From assembly GCA_016715885.1 (NCBI GenBank), contig JADJXL010000006.1, forward strand, positions 1-64,000: a DNA stretch of 64,000 nucleotides, read 5' to 3'. Made by a program: the position numbers and the translations under genes. Below are positions 45,644 through 53,537 of the stretch, in pieces. The DNA comes from Polyangiaceae bacterium. Its GTDB lineage: Bacteria > Myxococcota_A > Polyangia > Polyangiales > Polyangiaceae. How positions within the stretch are numbered: position 1 is the first letter of the stretch; the number at the start of each line of letters is the position of its first letter. The notes under the pieces were generated by a model that was given only the letters and a program-made list of their open reading frames with translations, was not told the DNA's origin and did no database searches.

Positions 45644-46957
45644 ATGCCGTTCTCCAAATCTCTCAGGGATCAAGTTGATCGATATCTCGCAAAAATGCAG
45701 GATATGCCGCGCACGATCGATCCACAAGATACCCGCCGCGGCCTCCGATACATGACTCCATCCGGCGCAATCTTCTTGGATGAGGCACAGCGCGCCGAAC
45801 TTTTCCAATTGGTGGAGAACATTCGAACAAAATATGCAAAGCACGAGTGGAGTTTTGCGAAGATAAAAGACGTTGTCCAGGAAGCCATTTTGGTAGCAAG
45901 AGAGAATGCTGACAGAGAGATGGATAAGGAGCAGCGACGCCGGGCCATTGCGCACATAGAGACGGTGTTAGACAAGCCGTTTATCGAATGGGAGGTCTAT
46001 TTTTCGATCATTGGGATAAACGAGGACTGTTTACCGATTGATGTCGGACGAACGTCCTTCCACCCACCACCGGACTCATTATCTGCTAAGTTGGTATTTG
46101 CAGACGACGCACCCTGCGACCTGCCAGAATCGGTGAGAGCGTCCTGTCGCCAAGGCGCGCGCGAAGAAATTGACGACGAATTCGGGAATAGCCCTTGGGC
46201 GTGCGTCAAGGTAATGGCATTCGAGGGGGACGATTCGGCCGCAGCAACAGCGGGCTTGGAGGAGATACGTCTTACCCTGGACGTTGTCAATTTTTATGCG
46301 GATCTTTGGCGTCCCATCAATTACCGTGCGCGCGCTGCCTTGAAGTGCGAACCGGATCCAACGATCCTCGCGTATATTGCCCGTCCAGTAGGCAAAGAGG
46401 TTTTTTCACCCGCCACGGACAACGTGGGACCGATAGACGACGTTTGGCTATACCCTGCGGACGCTGAGGCGGCGAAGGAGTACGCGTTTGATCGCGTCGC
46501 GGAAATTCTAAAAAAAGACGACACCAACAGGACCGAGATCGATCACCGCCTTTTGGCGGCTTTGCGTTGGGCAGGCAGAGCGACCATTGCTCGACGTCGA
46601 GACGAAGCTTTCCTGCTTTTCATGATGGCATTGGAAGCGCTGGTTATGGGCACGAAACATGCGGACGCCATCACGTACCGACTTCAACTTCGCATAGGGC
46701 AGCTTGCCAGTCCAGAAGTACGCAAAAAACTGTCCACGGAAATCCGTGAATTGTACGATAAGCGAAGTAGGCTCGTTCATTCCGGCATTGCGGAAATATC
46801 CGAGCTTGATCTCTGGCGCGCTCGAAATATCACGAAGGACACCGTGATCAAGCTTCTTCAAAGGGAGCCATTCGTAAGTATGACAAAGAACAAGGAAATG
46901 GATGATTGGTTTGACGACCGGATCGCGGGGCATGCGGCCACTGATGCCAGCGACTAG
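45644..46957 (+). CDS. HEPN/Apea-like domain protein
   Basis: 437 residues from MPFSKSLRD at 45644; the open frame goes further up to 45458. The C-terminal third has the HEPN signature: RWAGRATIARRRDEAFLLFM, ALEALVMGTKHADAITYRLQ, ELYDKRSRLVHSGIAEI with the Arg-x4-His catalytic-type motif (RSRLVH). Such Apea-type HEPN domains act as metal-independent RNases or nucleotide-binding modules in defence. The N-terminal 290 residues are a unique sensor-like part. No membrane segment. A single dyad lies upstream. Confidence 0.7.
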   Translation: MPFSKSLRDQVDRYLAKMQDMPRTIDPQDTRRGLRYMTPSGAIFLDEAQRAELFQLVENIRTKYAKHEWSFAKIKDVVQEAILVARENADREMDKEQRRRAIAHIETVLDKPFIEWEVYFSIIGINEDCLPIDVGRTSFHPPPDSLSAKLVFADDAPCDLPESVRASCRQGAREEIDDEFGNSPWACVKVMAFEGDDSAAATAGLEEIRLTLDVVNFYADLWRPINYRARAALKCEPDPTILAYIARPVGKEVFSPATDNVGPIDDVWLYPADAEAAKEYAFDRVAEILKKDDTNRTEIDHRLLAALRWAGRATIARRRDEAFLLFMMALEALVMGTKHADAITYRLQLRIGQLASPEVRKKLSTEIRELYDKRSRLVHSGIAEISELDLWRARNITKDTVIKLLQREPFVSMTKNKEMDDWFDDRIAGHAATDASD

Positions 46958-47011
46958 CAGTCAAGCTCGATGGTGCATGAGCCGTCGAGCACTCGGTTCA
47001 TCATGTCAACG

Positions 47012-47209
47012 TCACTCGTCTTCGTCGTTCTCCGTCATGGTTGACGGTGGCGATTCAGATGGTGGTGGAAAATCATCAAACGGCATTGTGTGGTCGTCAA
47101 AAGCAATCGATGCAAATAGTCGCAAAAGAAACCAGATGATTTTGCGAACGGATTTTGAATTGACGGAGACGGCACGTTTTTTGGAAGTTCGTTTCTTTGT
47201 TTTTTTCAT
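47012..47209 (-). CDS. Small basic/hydrophobic protein (doubtful)
   Basis: 65 residues from MKKTKKRTSKKRAVSV at 47209: basic start, hydrophobic centre (RKIIWFLLRLFASIAF), acidic end (TMTENDEDE). Pair 7 of the dyads lies upstream on this strand, in the orientation seen before parA. Between 47210 and 47430 another frame gives coherent-looking text (GPIRLRFDKTALVLAERKNL) and a short repeat (GCCCATGCTCCA twice); that part may belong to the same gene after a frameshift. Low certainty. Confidence 0.35.
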   Translation of the reverse strand: MKKTKKRTSKKRAVSVNSKSVRKIIWFLLRLFASIAFDDHTMPFDDFPPPSESPPSTMTENDEDE

Positions 47210-47455
47210 AAGTACCAAACATCGGGAGCCAAGCAAGACACCAAGTCTTGCTTGGGTTGCCCATGCTCCAATACACCGGCATGCCCATGCTCCACCCGTA
47301 TTGACGAAGATTTTTTCTCTCTGCCAAAACGAGCGCTGTCTTGTCGAACCGCAATCGAATCGGCCCGTCACGACACTCCAGCTGCTCGACTCCCGTGGAT
47401 ACAGCCAACGGGTTTGCACCCGACCGCCACGATGAACAGCCACGAGTCAACGCAA

Positions 47456-47526
47456 GTGTACAGATGTCCATGAGACATTAGTGTCTAATATTGAATTTCG
47501 ATCGACTTCTGTGTACAGATGTCCAC
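47456..47526 (-). promoter_or_regulatory. Paired 16-bp dyads (pair 7)
   Basis: GTGTACAGATGTCCAT at 47456-47471 and GTGTACAGATGTCCAC at 47511-47526; starts 55 bp apart, orientation toward minus-strand genes. TCTAATAT lies between them. Confidence 0.7.
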
Positions 47527-47630
47527 AAATAATTGGCGGGCAAACAGGCGAGCTGTGGCAGAGGTTGACGCACGTTCAGTGATGATTAGTTTGTGGTTCT
47601 GTGTTCACGGCCACACTCACGACGGTAAGA

Positions 47631-47924
47631 ATGGAAACGTTTGACACGTTTGTGAGTTCGCGCGAATTTGTGCTGCTTCACGTGACGCGGGGAAACGATA
47701 ATCAGATCCTCACAAAAATCGCCCAATACTTGCAGGTGGAATATCCCAACCGATTTGCCGTCGGCGTGTTGGACTCAGGGGCACCGCGGATAAATTGTAT
47801 CCCGGCAACAACGCGGCTGCTCGATAAAACCCGCCCGCAACGCGTCGCCCACACAAAGAGGCATGTCCCGCCGCCGACCTCCGTCCGTCGAACGCAAGTG
47901 TACAGATGTCCGCGCGACGACTAA
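47631..47924 (+). CDS. Short hypothetical protein, tail read through a dyad (doubtful)
   Basis: 97 residues from the ATG at 47631. The first 65 look coherent (FVLLHVTRGNDNQILTKIAQ, VEYPNRFAVGVLDSG), perhaps a trimmed thioredoxin-like unit without its CxxC. The last 25 are translated from a dyad site (QVYRCPRD), so the gene is probably a truncated remnant. No function given. Confidence 0.35.
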   Translation: METFDTFVSSREFVLLHVTRGNDNQILTKIAQYLQVEYPNRFAVGVLDSGAPRINCIPATTRLLDKTRPQRVAHTKRHVPPPTSVRRTQVYRCPRDD

Positions 47925-47979
47925 AGCCTATGTGCTGCTTTGACTTGCTCGCGTCCCATTCGTGTGTACGGATGTCCGC
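47898..47979. promoter_or_regulatory. Paired 16-bp dyads (pair 8)
   Basis: GTGTACAGATGTCCGC at 47898-47913 and GTGTACGGATGTCCGC at 47964-47979; starts 66 bp apart. The context GAACGCAAGTGTACAGATGTCC is nearly the same as at pair 7. It lies in front of a decayed piece of the sigma-factor gene. Confidence 0.65.
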
Positions 47980-48017
47980 ACGAAGCGTGGCTGTTCGCAC
48001 GCAGGTTTGTGCGTTGG

Positions 48018-48200
48018 CTACCTTTGGCGAACAAAAGGCATCAATTCTGCCAACGGATTCGCTGGGCGTTCTGGGAGCTCCGGGACATGCCCGCGACCCC
48101 CCGAGGCACGACGCGCTTCTCTCAAATTCGTGTTGTGATTCACGATTCGCTTCACGCCGCCAACCACGGCGGGGTCGCGGTTCAAACGACGAGTGCCGCC
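48018..48200 (+). pseudogene. Decayed copy of the sigma-factor gene
   Basis: The stretch around 48045-48100 reads FCQRIRWAFWELRDMPAT, clearly the same as ICQEIRLALWELRDLPVT in the intact sigma gene at 48451; the DNA keeps an exact GGGAGCTCCGGGAC. After that the match fades. It is a truncated, drifting duplicate placed just upstream of the intact gene. Confidence 0.65.
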
Positions 48201-48270
48201 GAGGCGCCGAGGTCCACGCGCCGTCAAGCGTACATGAGGCGCCGAGGTCCACGCGCCGTCAAGCGTACAT
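48201..48270. repeat. Perfect 35-bp tandem duplication
   Basis: 48201-48235 and 48236-48270 are identical. Each unit ends AAGCGTACAT, the left half of a dyad site; only the second unit runs on into a full site. A slip duplication that made half a site. Confidence 0.8.
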
Positions 48271-48344
48271 CTGTCCACGCACGAGTTGAACCGTTTCCGC
48301 TTTCCGATTGCTTCGCGCGCCCACGTCCGTGTACATCTGTCCGC
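48263..48344 (+). promoter_or_regulatory. Paired 16-bp dyads before the sigma gene (pair 9)
   Basis: GCGTACATCTGTCCAC at 48263-48278 and GTGTACATCTGTCCGC at 48329-48344; starts 66 bp apart. Both read ACATCTGT on the coding strand, the same sense relative to the gene as the pair at parA. About 106 bp before the sigma start. Confidence 0.75.
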
Positions 48345-48450
48345 GCGCTGCTGCCAGCAGCTCGTACATCGTCTCGTGCCCTGCACCACCTTCGCAAAAA
48401 AATCGACATGGGCCTGAAAGGATGTGCTCTTCTCGATGCCCTAGCTTCTT

Positions 48451-49569
48451 GTGAAGACCAAGTCCGCTCCCAAGCCCGCCCCTGAGCAGCCAGTGCCCCT
48501 AGTTTCGTACGTCGCCGAGTTCGAGCAGTGGATGCGAGCTTCGGCTCGCTGCGGAAAGGGCAAGGCCGAAGACATCTGCCAAGAGATCCGGCTCGCCTTG
48601 TGGGAGCTCCGGGACCTGCCCGTCACGCGAGACGAAGCGCGTCGTGTCTTTGTGCAATTGGCGAGTCGCCTCGAGTGCCGTGCGAGGCGGGAAGTCTACC
48701 GCCAAGGCGCTCTGCTTCACGACGCAGAAGAATTTGCCGAACAAGTGAGGTGGTTCAACGAGCACGTGGAGCGCGAGACTGTCCGCGCGGTGGCCTTGTT
48801 CAATGCCCTCGAAAAACTCAGCGACCACGAACGATGGTTGGTGAAAGAATGCAAAATCGATGGGCGCACATACGCCGATGTCGCGAACCAAGTGGGCGTG
48901 AGTGAGGAAGCCATTACCAGCCGCTTGTGGCGTGCGATGGCTCGGCTCCTCGCCATCTTCGAAGACGAAAACGGCGACGAGAAAAGCGAAAAGCGAGGCG
49001 CCGTCATCGCCCCGCTCGCGTTCGAATTCACCGACGTGCAGCGCGCCGCGTTCAGCGCCATCTGGAGGGCCGAAGGACGTGTCCCCACGTTCGGAGGAGG
49101 TCCGCCGGATCCACCCGGACCGCCGCCGGTTGTGCCCGGTGCTCCTCCCGTTCCCGTGGCCCCCGTGGTTTCGGCGGCTGTGGGGTCCGCCGTTTCGGCA
49201 GTCACGATTGCCATCGTGCTCGTGCTGCTCATACTCGTTCCGACGAGCATCGTGGCCATTTACTATTTTTGGGATCCACCGCTTGCCCAAACGGCCAACA
49301 AGGGCCTTCGCGCGCCTCCCGTGAGCGTCGTCGAGGACGTCGTCCCTTTGGACTACGTTCCCCCCCGCCAAGGCAGCAGCATGCAAATTCCCGCAGCATC
49401 GAGCTCGGCCAGCGTGCAGGCTCCGACAGCGTCGAGTTCGGCCAGCGCGCAGGCTCCGACAGCGTCGAGCTCGAGCGATACCCCAAGCTTGAGTCCGCCA
49501 ATCGATCCCGAGGAAATGGAACGCGCTCGGCGTCAAGCACCTCGGTCTCTCCCGGCGAGAAAAAAGTAA
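48451..49569 (+). CDS. ECF-like sigma factor with a C-terminal membrane segment
   Basis: 372 residues from a GTG. Residues 20-80 form sigma region 2 (DICQEIRLALWELRDLP, RVFVQLASRLECRARREVYR), residues 110-165 region 4 (ALEKLSDHERWLVKECKIDG, YADVANQVGVSEEAITSRLW). A Pro-rich linker leads to one membrane helix (TIAIVLVLLILVPTSIVAIY, about 250-272) and an outer tail with the repeat QAPTASSSAS. A sigma factor tied to the membrane must be freed or sense a signal there, so it likely couples an envelope cue to transcription. Followed by two Xre regulators and a PEGA protein. Pair 9 lies upstream. Confidence 0.82.
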   Translation: MKTKSAPKPAPEQPVPLVSYVAEFEQWMRASARCGKGKAEDICQEIRLALWELRDLPVTRDEARRVFVQLASRLECRARREVYRQGALLHDAEEFAEQVRWFNEHVERETVRAVALFNALEKLSDHERWLVKECKIDGRTYADVANQVGVSEEAITSRLWRAMARLLAIFEDENGDEKSEKRGAVIAPLAFEFTDVQRAAFSAIWRAEGRVPTFGGGPPDPPGPPPVVPGAPPVPVAPVVSAAVGSAVSAVTIAIVLVLLILVPTSIVAIYYFWDPPLAQTANKGLRAPPVSVVEDVVPLDYVPPRQGSSMQIPAASSSASVQAPTASSSASAQAPTASSSSDTPSLSPPIDPEEMERARRQAPRSLPARKK

Positions 49570-49576
49570 GCGACAA

Positions 49577-49596
49577 CGGTCCCACATTCGGGACCG
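49577..49596. other. Hairpin after the sigma gene
   Basis: CGGTCCC and GGGACCG pair around ACATTC, 8 bp past the sigma stop and 46 bp before the Xre gene. No T-run on the plus strand, so it is more likely an mRNA processing or attenuation element than a terminator. Confidence 0.4.
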
Positions 49597-49641
49597 CATA
49601 CGTGTGAATCAGGCGCGGTTCATCCGCTGCATTGGAGGAAT

Positions 49642-49974
49642 ATGTTGCGTCAACAATATGCAGAGGATTCGCTCGTCGTTCTTGTGGGCATGAGAATCCG
49701 TAGATTGCGCATGGAGCAAAAACTATCGCTCCGCGACTTCGGAAAGCAGGCTGGGGTGCACCCATTCCACGTCATGGCCATCGAGCTGGGGCAGTTGGCA
49801 GCAAATACGAAAACGCTTCGGGCCATCGCCAAGGCACTTGGAGTCGCCCCGCTCGACTTATTGAATCACGACACCGAAAACGACGATATGGGGCACATCA
49901 TCGAAATGATGCGCAAGGACCCTGATTGTATCGCCCAAATAAGGAATAAAGTGCGCCCGCTCGTCGAGAATTGA
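49642..49974 (+). CDS. Xre-family HTH regulator
   Basis: 110 residues with GGAGGAA before the ATG. Xre HTH at 18-72 (IRRLRMEQKLSLRDFGKQAG, HPFHVMAIELGQLAANTKTL, LRAIAKALGVAPLDLLNH), then a helical tail. Probably a dimeric DNA binder. It overlaps the frame of the next Xre gene only by a TTG; the real starts do not overlap. Confidence 0.82.
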   Translation: MLRQQYAEDSLVVLVGMRIRRLRMEQKLSLRDFGKQAGVHPFHVMAIELGQLAANTKTLRAIAKALGVAPLDLLNHDTENDDMGHIIEMMRKDPDCIAQIRNKVRPLVEN

Positions 49975-49988
49975 GGGCCTTCGCCATC

Positions 49989-50495
49989 ATGCCTCGTCGT
50001 TCGATTCCCGACCCCATTGCCGCAAAACTGGGGGCCAGAATTCGTGAATTGCGCCTCGAACGCGGCATGTCCATCGCAACGCTCGCAGCTTCTGCCGGTT
50101 TGTCCAAAGGACACATGTCCAGCGTCGAACGGGGCCTCGTCTTGATCAACGTTGGCACCGTCGTGGCCACGGCGCGCGCTCTTGGCGTCCCTCCGTTCGT
50201 TTTGGCCGTGTTCCCCAACGAAGACCCCCTCTCCGCAGTCATCGAGCAGGTGCGCTCCATCGAGGGCGGCGATGCCCACAAAGCTGCCGGCAAATTGCGA
50301 CGACTGGTCTTCGGCCAGTTGGCCAAGAAAACGTCAAGAACGCTAACTTGCCGCCATGGACAAGACCCTGATTTGCATCGTGTTCGTCGTGTTTGCCGGA
50401 TGCAGCGCACCCCAGGAAGGCGCGCAGACACCCGTCACAGAACCAAATCTGCGGGAGGAGGAAGAGCCGCCGCCAAACGCCGAAAAGCCACCTGA
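49989..50495 (+). CDS. Second Xre-family HTH regulator, 3' end uncertain
   Basis: 168 residues from the ATG at 49989. HTH at 15-70 (ARIRELRLERGMSIATLAAS, GLSKGHMSSVERGLVLINVG, VATARALGVPPFVLAVFP). The natural end is probably near 50350: beyond GQLAKKTSRTL the text becomes Arg-rich and runs over the start of the lipoprotein gene in another frame, which suggests a missed stop after an indel. Same module as the first Xre gene; the two may form a hetero-switch. Confidence 0.65.
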   Translation: MPRRSIPDPIAAKLGARIRELRLERGMSIATLAASAGLSKGHMSSVERGLVLINVGTVVATARALGVPPFVLAVFPNEDPLSAVIEQVRSIEGGDAHKAAGKLRRLVFGQLAKKTSRTLTCRHGQDPDLHRVRRVCRMQRTPGRRADTRHRTKSAGGGRAAAKRRKAT

Positions 50496-50571
50496 GATGG
50501 ATGAAGAAACGCGACGTGAGTACGAGGACGTAATTCGACGCCACCCCCCTTCGCCGGTAAGCCTGCCATGA
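50356..50571 (+). CDS. Small lipoprotein
   Basis: 71 residues. Signal and lipobox CIVFVVFAGC (Cys16), then a Pro/Glu-rich tail (EEEEPPPNAEKPPEMDEETR). It lies between the Xre genes and the PEGA protein and shares their strand. Perhaps an outer-membrane anchor in the same envelope system. Confidence 0.7.
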   Translation: MDKTLICIVFVVFAGCSAPQEGAQTPVTEPNLREEEEPPPNAEKPPEMDEETRREYEDVIRRHPPSPVSLP

Positions 50572-50587
50572 GGCAGGACCCGGTAAA

Positions 50588-51709
50588 ATGGCCATGATGC
50601 GCACTGTTCCCGCCTTGTTCGTTCTTCTCGTTTCCGTGTCTGTGCCCAACAAAGCCGCCGCGCAAGACGCCCAGACATTTGCAGAACTGGTTACTGCCGG
50701 GGACAGGGCGCGGCTGGCACATCGAATTTCGGACGCGCTCAAAGCATACAACCAAGCACTTGCCATTCGCAGTGACCCTGCGGTCGAGGGCCGGTTGGGC
50801 CTCGTTATCTTGGAGATTGGCGAACCTAACGTGGCTGCGGCGTATTTGCTGAGTGCGATTACCAAGGCACAAGCATCGCCATACCTCATGCGGCAGTTCC
50901 ACGATGCGTTCAAGCGCGTGCGCCCCAAGGTCTGTTACGTCGAGGTATTCGTGTCCGAACAGAACGCGGAGATCCTCATTGACGGGAAGCAAGAGCCCGA
51001 TTCAGGCAAAAACTCATTTCATGTCTTCGTGGTCGCAGGCTCGCATACGTTCCAAGCCAAACTGGAGGGGTTCGAGGATGGCACCGAGACAATCGACATC
51101 CCTGCCGGGGGGGAATACAAGGTCAGGCTCGAGTTGAAGCCACTGCCACCCCCTCCACCCGTTCAGGAGGAGGCCAAACCAAACCCGGACCCCAAACCGG
51201 CGGTCGTGGGCAAACCGCCAAAACGTTTGTCCGACTCATATACGCGTTTTCATGTTGGTGGCGGGGCAGTGCTCGTGCTAGAGGCCACTCCCGGCGTAGC
51301 CGTTGGACCTCAAATCAGTGGAGGCTTTCGCCGTGGGTTTTTCTCTATCAACGCAGACGCACGCGTTGCATGGGCCGTAGGAACGCTTGACAGTGCACCG
51401 GACATGCGGCTTGTCACGTGGGCAGCAGGGCTGCGACCGTGCGCGCATTATAGGTTCTTGTTTGGTTGTGGGCTGCTCCAAGCGAGTGGCATGAAGAGTT
51501 TGTCGGAGGACGATCGATGGCAGACCAGGTTTGGCGGAGGGCTTCACGCGGGGGTCGATTTGCTCGTGCGTGCGCCAGTTCATCTCCAACTTTGGGGTGA
51601 GGGCGTCGTGCTCTCGAATAGCTATACCGTAGGCAAAAACGGCAACGGCTTATGGGTTGGTTTGCCTGTGCTGGGAGGATTTGGCGCAACAGCCTTGTTG
51701 ACGTGGTGA
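50588..51709 (+). CDS. PEGA-domain exported protein
   Basis: 373 residues. Signal peptide at 1-26 (ALFVLLVSVSV...KAAA), a TPR-like helical part (ALKAYNQALAIRSDPAVEGR), a PEGA domain near 118-180 (VEVFVSEQNAEILIDGKQEP, VAGSHTFQAKLEGFED), a Pro/Lys linker and a beta-rich C-terminal half (GGFRRGFFSINADARVAWAV, FGGGLHAGVDLLVRAPVHLQ) that looks like an outer-membrane barrel. Follows the lipoprotein by 16 bp. In myxobacteria such proteins often sit with a sigma factor or kinase, so it may be the sensed or controlled surface part. Confidence 0.78.
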   Translation: MAMMRTVPALFVLLVSVSVPNKAAAQDAQTFAELVTAGDRARLAHRISDALKAYNQALAIRSDPAVEGRLGLVILEIGEPNVAAAYLLSAITKAQASPYLMRQFHDAFKRVRPKVCYVEVFVSEQNAEILIDGKQEPDSGKNSFHVFVVAGSHTFQAKLEGFEDGTETIDIPAGGEYKVRLELKPLPPPPPVQEEAKPNPDPKPAVVGKPPKRLSDSYTRFHVGGGAVLVLEATPGVAVGPQISGGFRRGFFSINADARVAWAVGTLDSAPDMRLVTWAAGLRPCAHYRFLFGCGLLQASGMKSLSEDDRWQTRFGGGLHAGVDLLVRAPVHLQLWGEGVVLSNSYTVGKNGNGLWVGLPVLGGFGATALLTW

Positions 51710-51737
51710 TGGTTTGTCTGTTACTCGGTCAAACTGG

Positions 51738-52943
51738 ATGGAACGGAAAATCATCGCCCTCGTGGTCGTGACGTCTTCGGTGTTCGTCGCCCTCGCCGAT
51801 GGTTGTTCGGCTGATCAGTGGAACGGCATGAACAACAGTTGCTGCCCCACGGACCCCAAAGATCCAGAATGGGATGATCCCTTCTGTACCGAGGCTCGCC
51901 ACCAGCTCGAGGCCGCGCGAGATGCCGGCTACGACGGCGCAGGATGCCGGCCGAACTTCCCCGGCTACGAAGGGCAGGCGATGGACGAGGCGATCGAGAG
52001 CGTCTGCGTCCCGAACGCGCCGGATAAGTTTGACGCACCACAACCGCTGTGGGTTGGGCCGAAAGCAGAGGACCCTGGTTGCGCCCCCGAGATCGGCGCC
52101 TTTGGTGGTCGTGGGTACAACGACCTCGTGGTGCCCGATCCGGGATGTCCGGCATGCGTATGCGGTCCCATCGAGGGCTCGTGTTCACCCCGGCCGAACA
52201 GCATCCACCTTCGCGCGGACTTCTGCGAGGTGTTGCAGACCTACACGTCCGACTTCTCGGCCCCCGAGAACTGGGATGGCTCCTGCACGAGCATAAACGC
52301 GATGCCGGCGGGCGCCGAGTGCCCGGTTGGCAGCGGAATACCGTGCGCGCAATCGATTTACACGTCGGCGCTTCTCGATCCGGTCGAGGGATGCGAGCCC
52401 ATTCCGGTCCCTGTACCGAAGTTGCATTCCGACTCGCCCACGTGGGGCACGCGGGTGCTTTCGTGCAATGCTACGCCCATTGATTTGTCTTGTCCCGACC
52501 ACGATTCGAAACGATTCGCGGTTTTGCCGGAAGGCTGGCGTCATTGCGTGCGGCACCAAGAAAAAGGCATTCACGAATGCCCGAGCGGCTCGAAATACAC
52601 GGACCAGGTCATTGCGTATTCGAACACGGGCTACACGGATACGCGTCAATGCACCGAATGCGGCTGCAAAGCAGCGGGCGGCGCTTGTTACGGGACGTTC
52701 AACGTGTACGAAGACGAGCAGTGCACGAAGTTCATCCAGAATGACGTGCTGAACTCCGAGACGTACGAGTGCTCGAACCTGATGCCCGGCGTGGCCGTCG
52801 GGAGCAAGGAGCTCGTCGACCTGACGTACGTGCCTGGCAAGTGCGAGCCCACGGGAGGCCTGGCCATCGGTACGGTGGAGAAGAACGACGCGGATGCGGT
52901 GACATGGTGCTGTTGGGCGGGGGAAGGGGTGGGGACAAAGTAG
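51738..52943 (+). CDS. Cys-rich secreted protein
   Basis: 401 residues from MERKIIALVVVTSSVF at 51738. Signal peptide ending near ALADGCSA. About 28 Cys, many paired (SCCPTDPKDPE, CPACVCGPIEGSC, ECGCKAAGGACYGTF), so the mature protein is tightly disulfide-bonded. It lies 28 bp after the PEGA gene. No known domain; such proteins are a hallmark of large myxobacterial genomes. A decayed copy of its 3' end is found at 61075-61196. Confidence 0.75.
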   Translation: MERKIIALVVVTSSVFVALADGCSADQWNGMNNSCCPTDPKDPEWDDPFCTEARHQLEAARDAGYDGAGCRPNFPGYEGQAMDEAIESVCVPNAPDKFDAPQPLWVGPKAEDPGCAPEIGAFGGRGYNDLVVPDPGCPACVCGPIEGSCSPRPNSIHLRADFCEVLQTYTSDFSAPENWDGSCTSINAMPAGAECPVGSGIPCAQSIYTSALLDPVEGCEPIPVPVPKLHSDSPTWGTRVLSCNATPIDLSCPDHDSKRFAVLPEGWRHCVRHQEKGIHECPSGSKYTDQVIAYSNTGYTDTRQCTECGCKAAGGACYGTFNVYEDEQCTKFIQNDVLNSETYECSNLMPGVAVGSKELVDLTYVPGKCEPTGGLAIGTVEKNDADAVTWCCWAGEGVGTK

Positions 52944-53537
52944 GGCGCGAGTTCTAGCTTCCGACAAGCCCCTTCTTAGCGGAAGTCAGAATGATGTTGG
53001 CACAGAGGGCAGGGGCAAATTATTTGATGGGAAAATCGCGTCACGACAGGCTCGCATCGGCGCGAAACGTCGGGGCGTGTCGCTTCCCTGCTGCCGATGC
53101 GCATGACAGGCCCGTCCATCAGAAACCGTGCAAATACCTCCTTCGATTAGCTACTTGACTATCCCAAGGTCCAAGGCGTAGGTGGATACAGGCGCTAGGA
53201 CATTTTTTGACAGCAATAACATACACTACTATGTGGCTTTTTGCACAGGGACAAAAAAAGACCGATAGTTAATGTATTGTAATTGTTAGCGATTGATGAA
53301 AACAGGCGGGTTGTGCCTAAAGTGCGCAATTTTCTTGACTTTTGTCAAGCCAATTTTCGTCGACGAGAATGTGGTGAATTCTCGCAGGAACGAGAGGTTT
53401 CGCGAGTCCGCCTTGACATATCATAGACTTCGTGCCGGCAGGTAGTTCGGCTTGACAATAATACGGTGGTGGCTTGCGCGCGTCCAAAAACAAGCAACGA
53501 TGTGCAATCGAAGAACGTTTGGGAACGGAGCGTGGAA
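52944..53537. other. Intergenic region before the lipid operon
   Basis: No gene seen. The A+T content rises clearly from 53180 to 53330. TTGACA occurs at 53413 and 53452, but no clear -10 box follows either. A perfect dyad lies at 53334-53349. Confidence 0.6.
53334..53349. promoter_or_regulatory. Perfect dyad CTTGACTTTTGTCAAG upstream of the lipid operon
   Basis: Six-bp arms CTTGAC/GTCAAG around TTTT, in an A+T-rich stretch about 190 bp before the first ketosynthase gene. Operator-like; unrelated to the 16-bp dyad family. Confidence 0.45.

Noticed and set aside
48499..49599. Minus-strand frame of 366 residues
   Set aside because: Antisense of the sigma-factor gene, whose sigma regions are clear.
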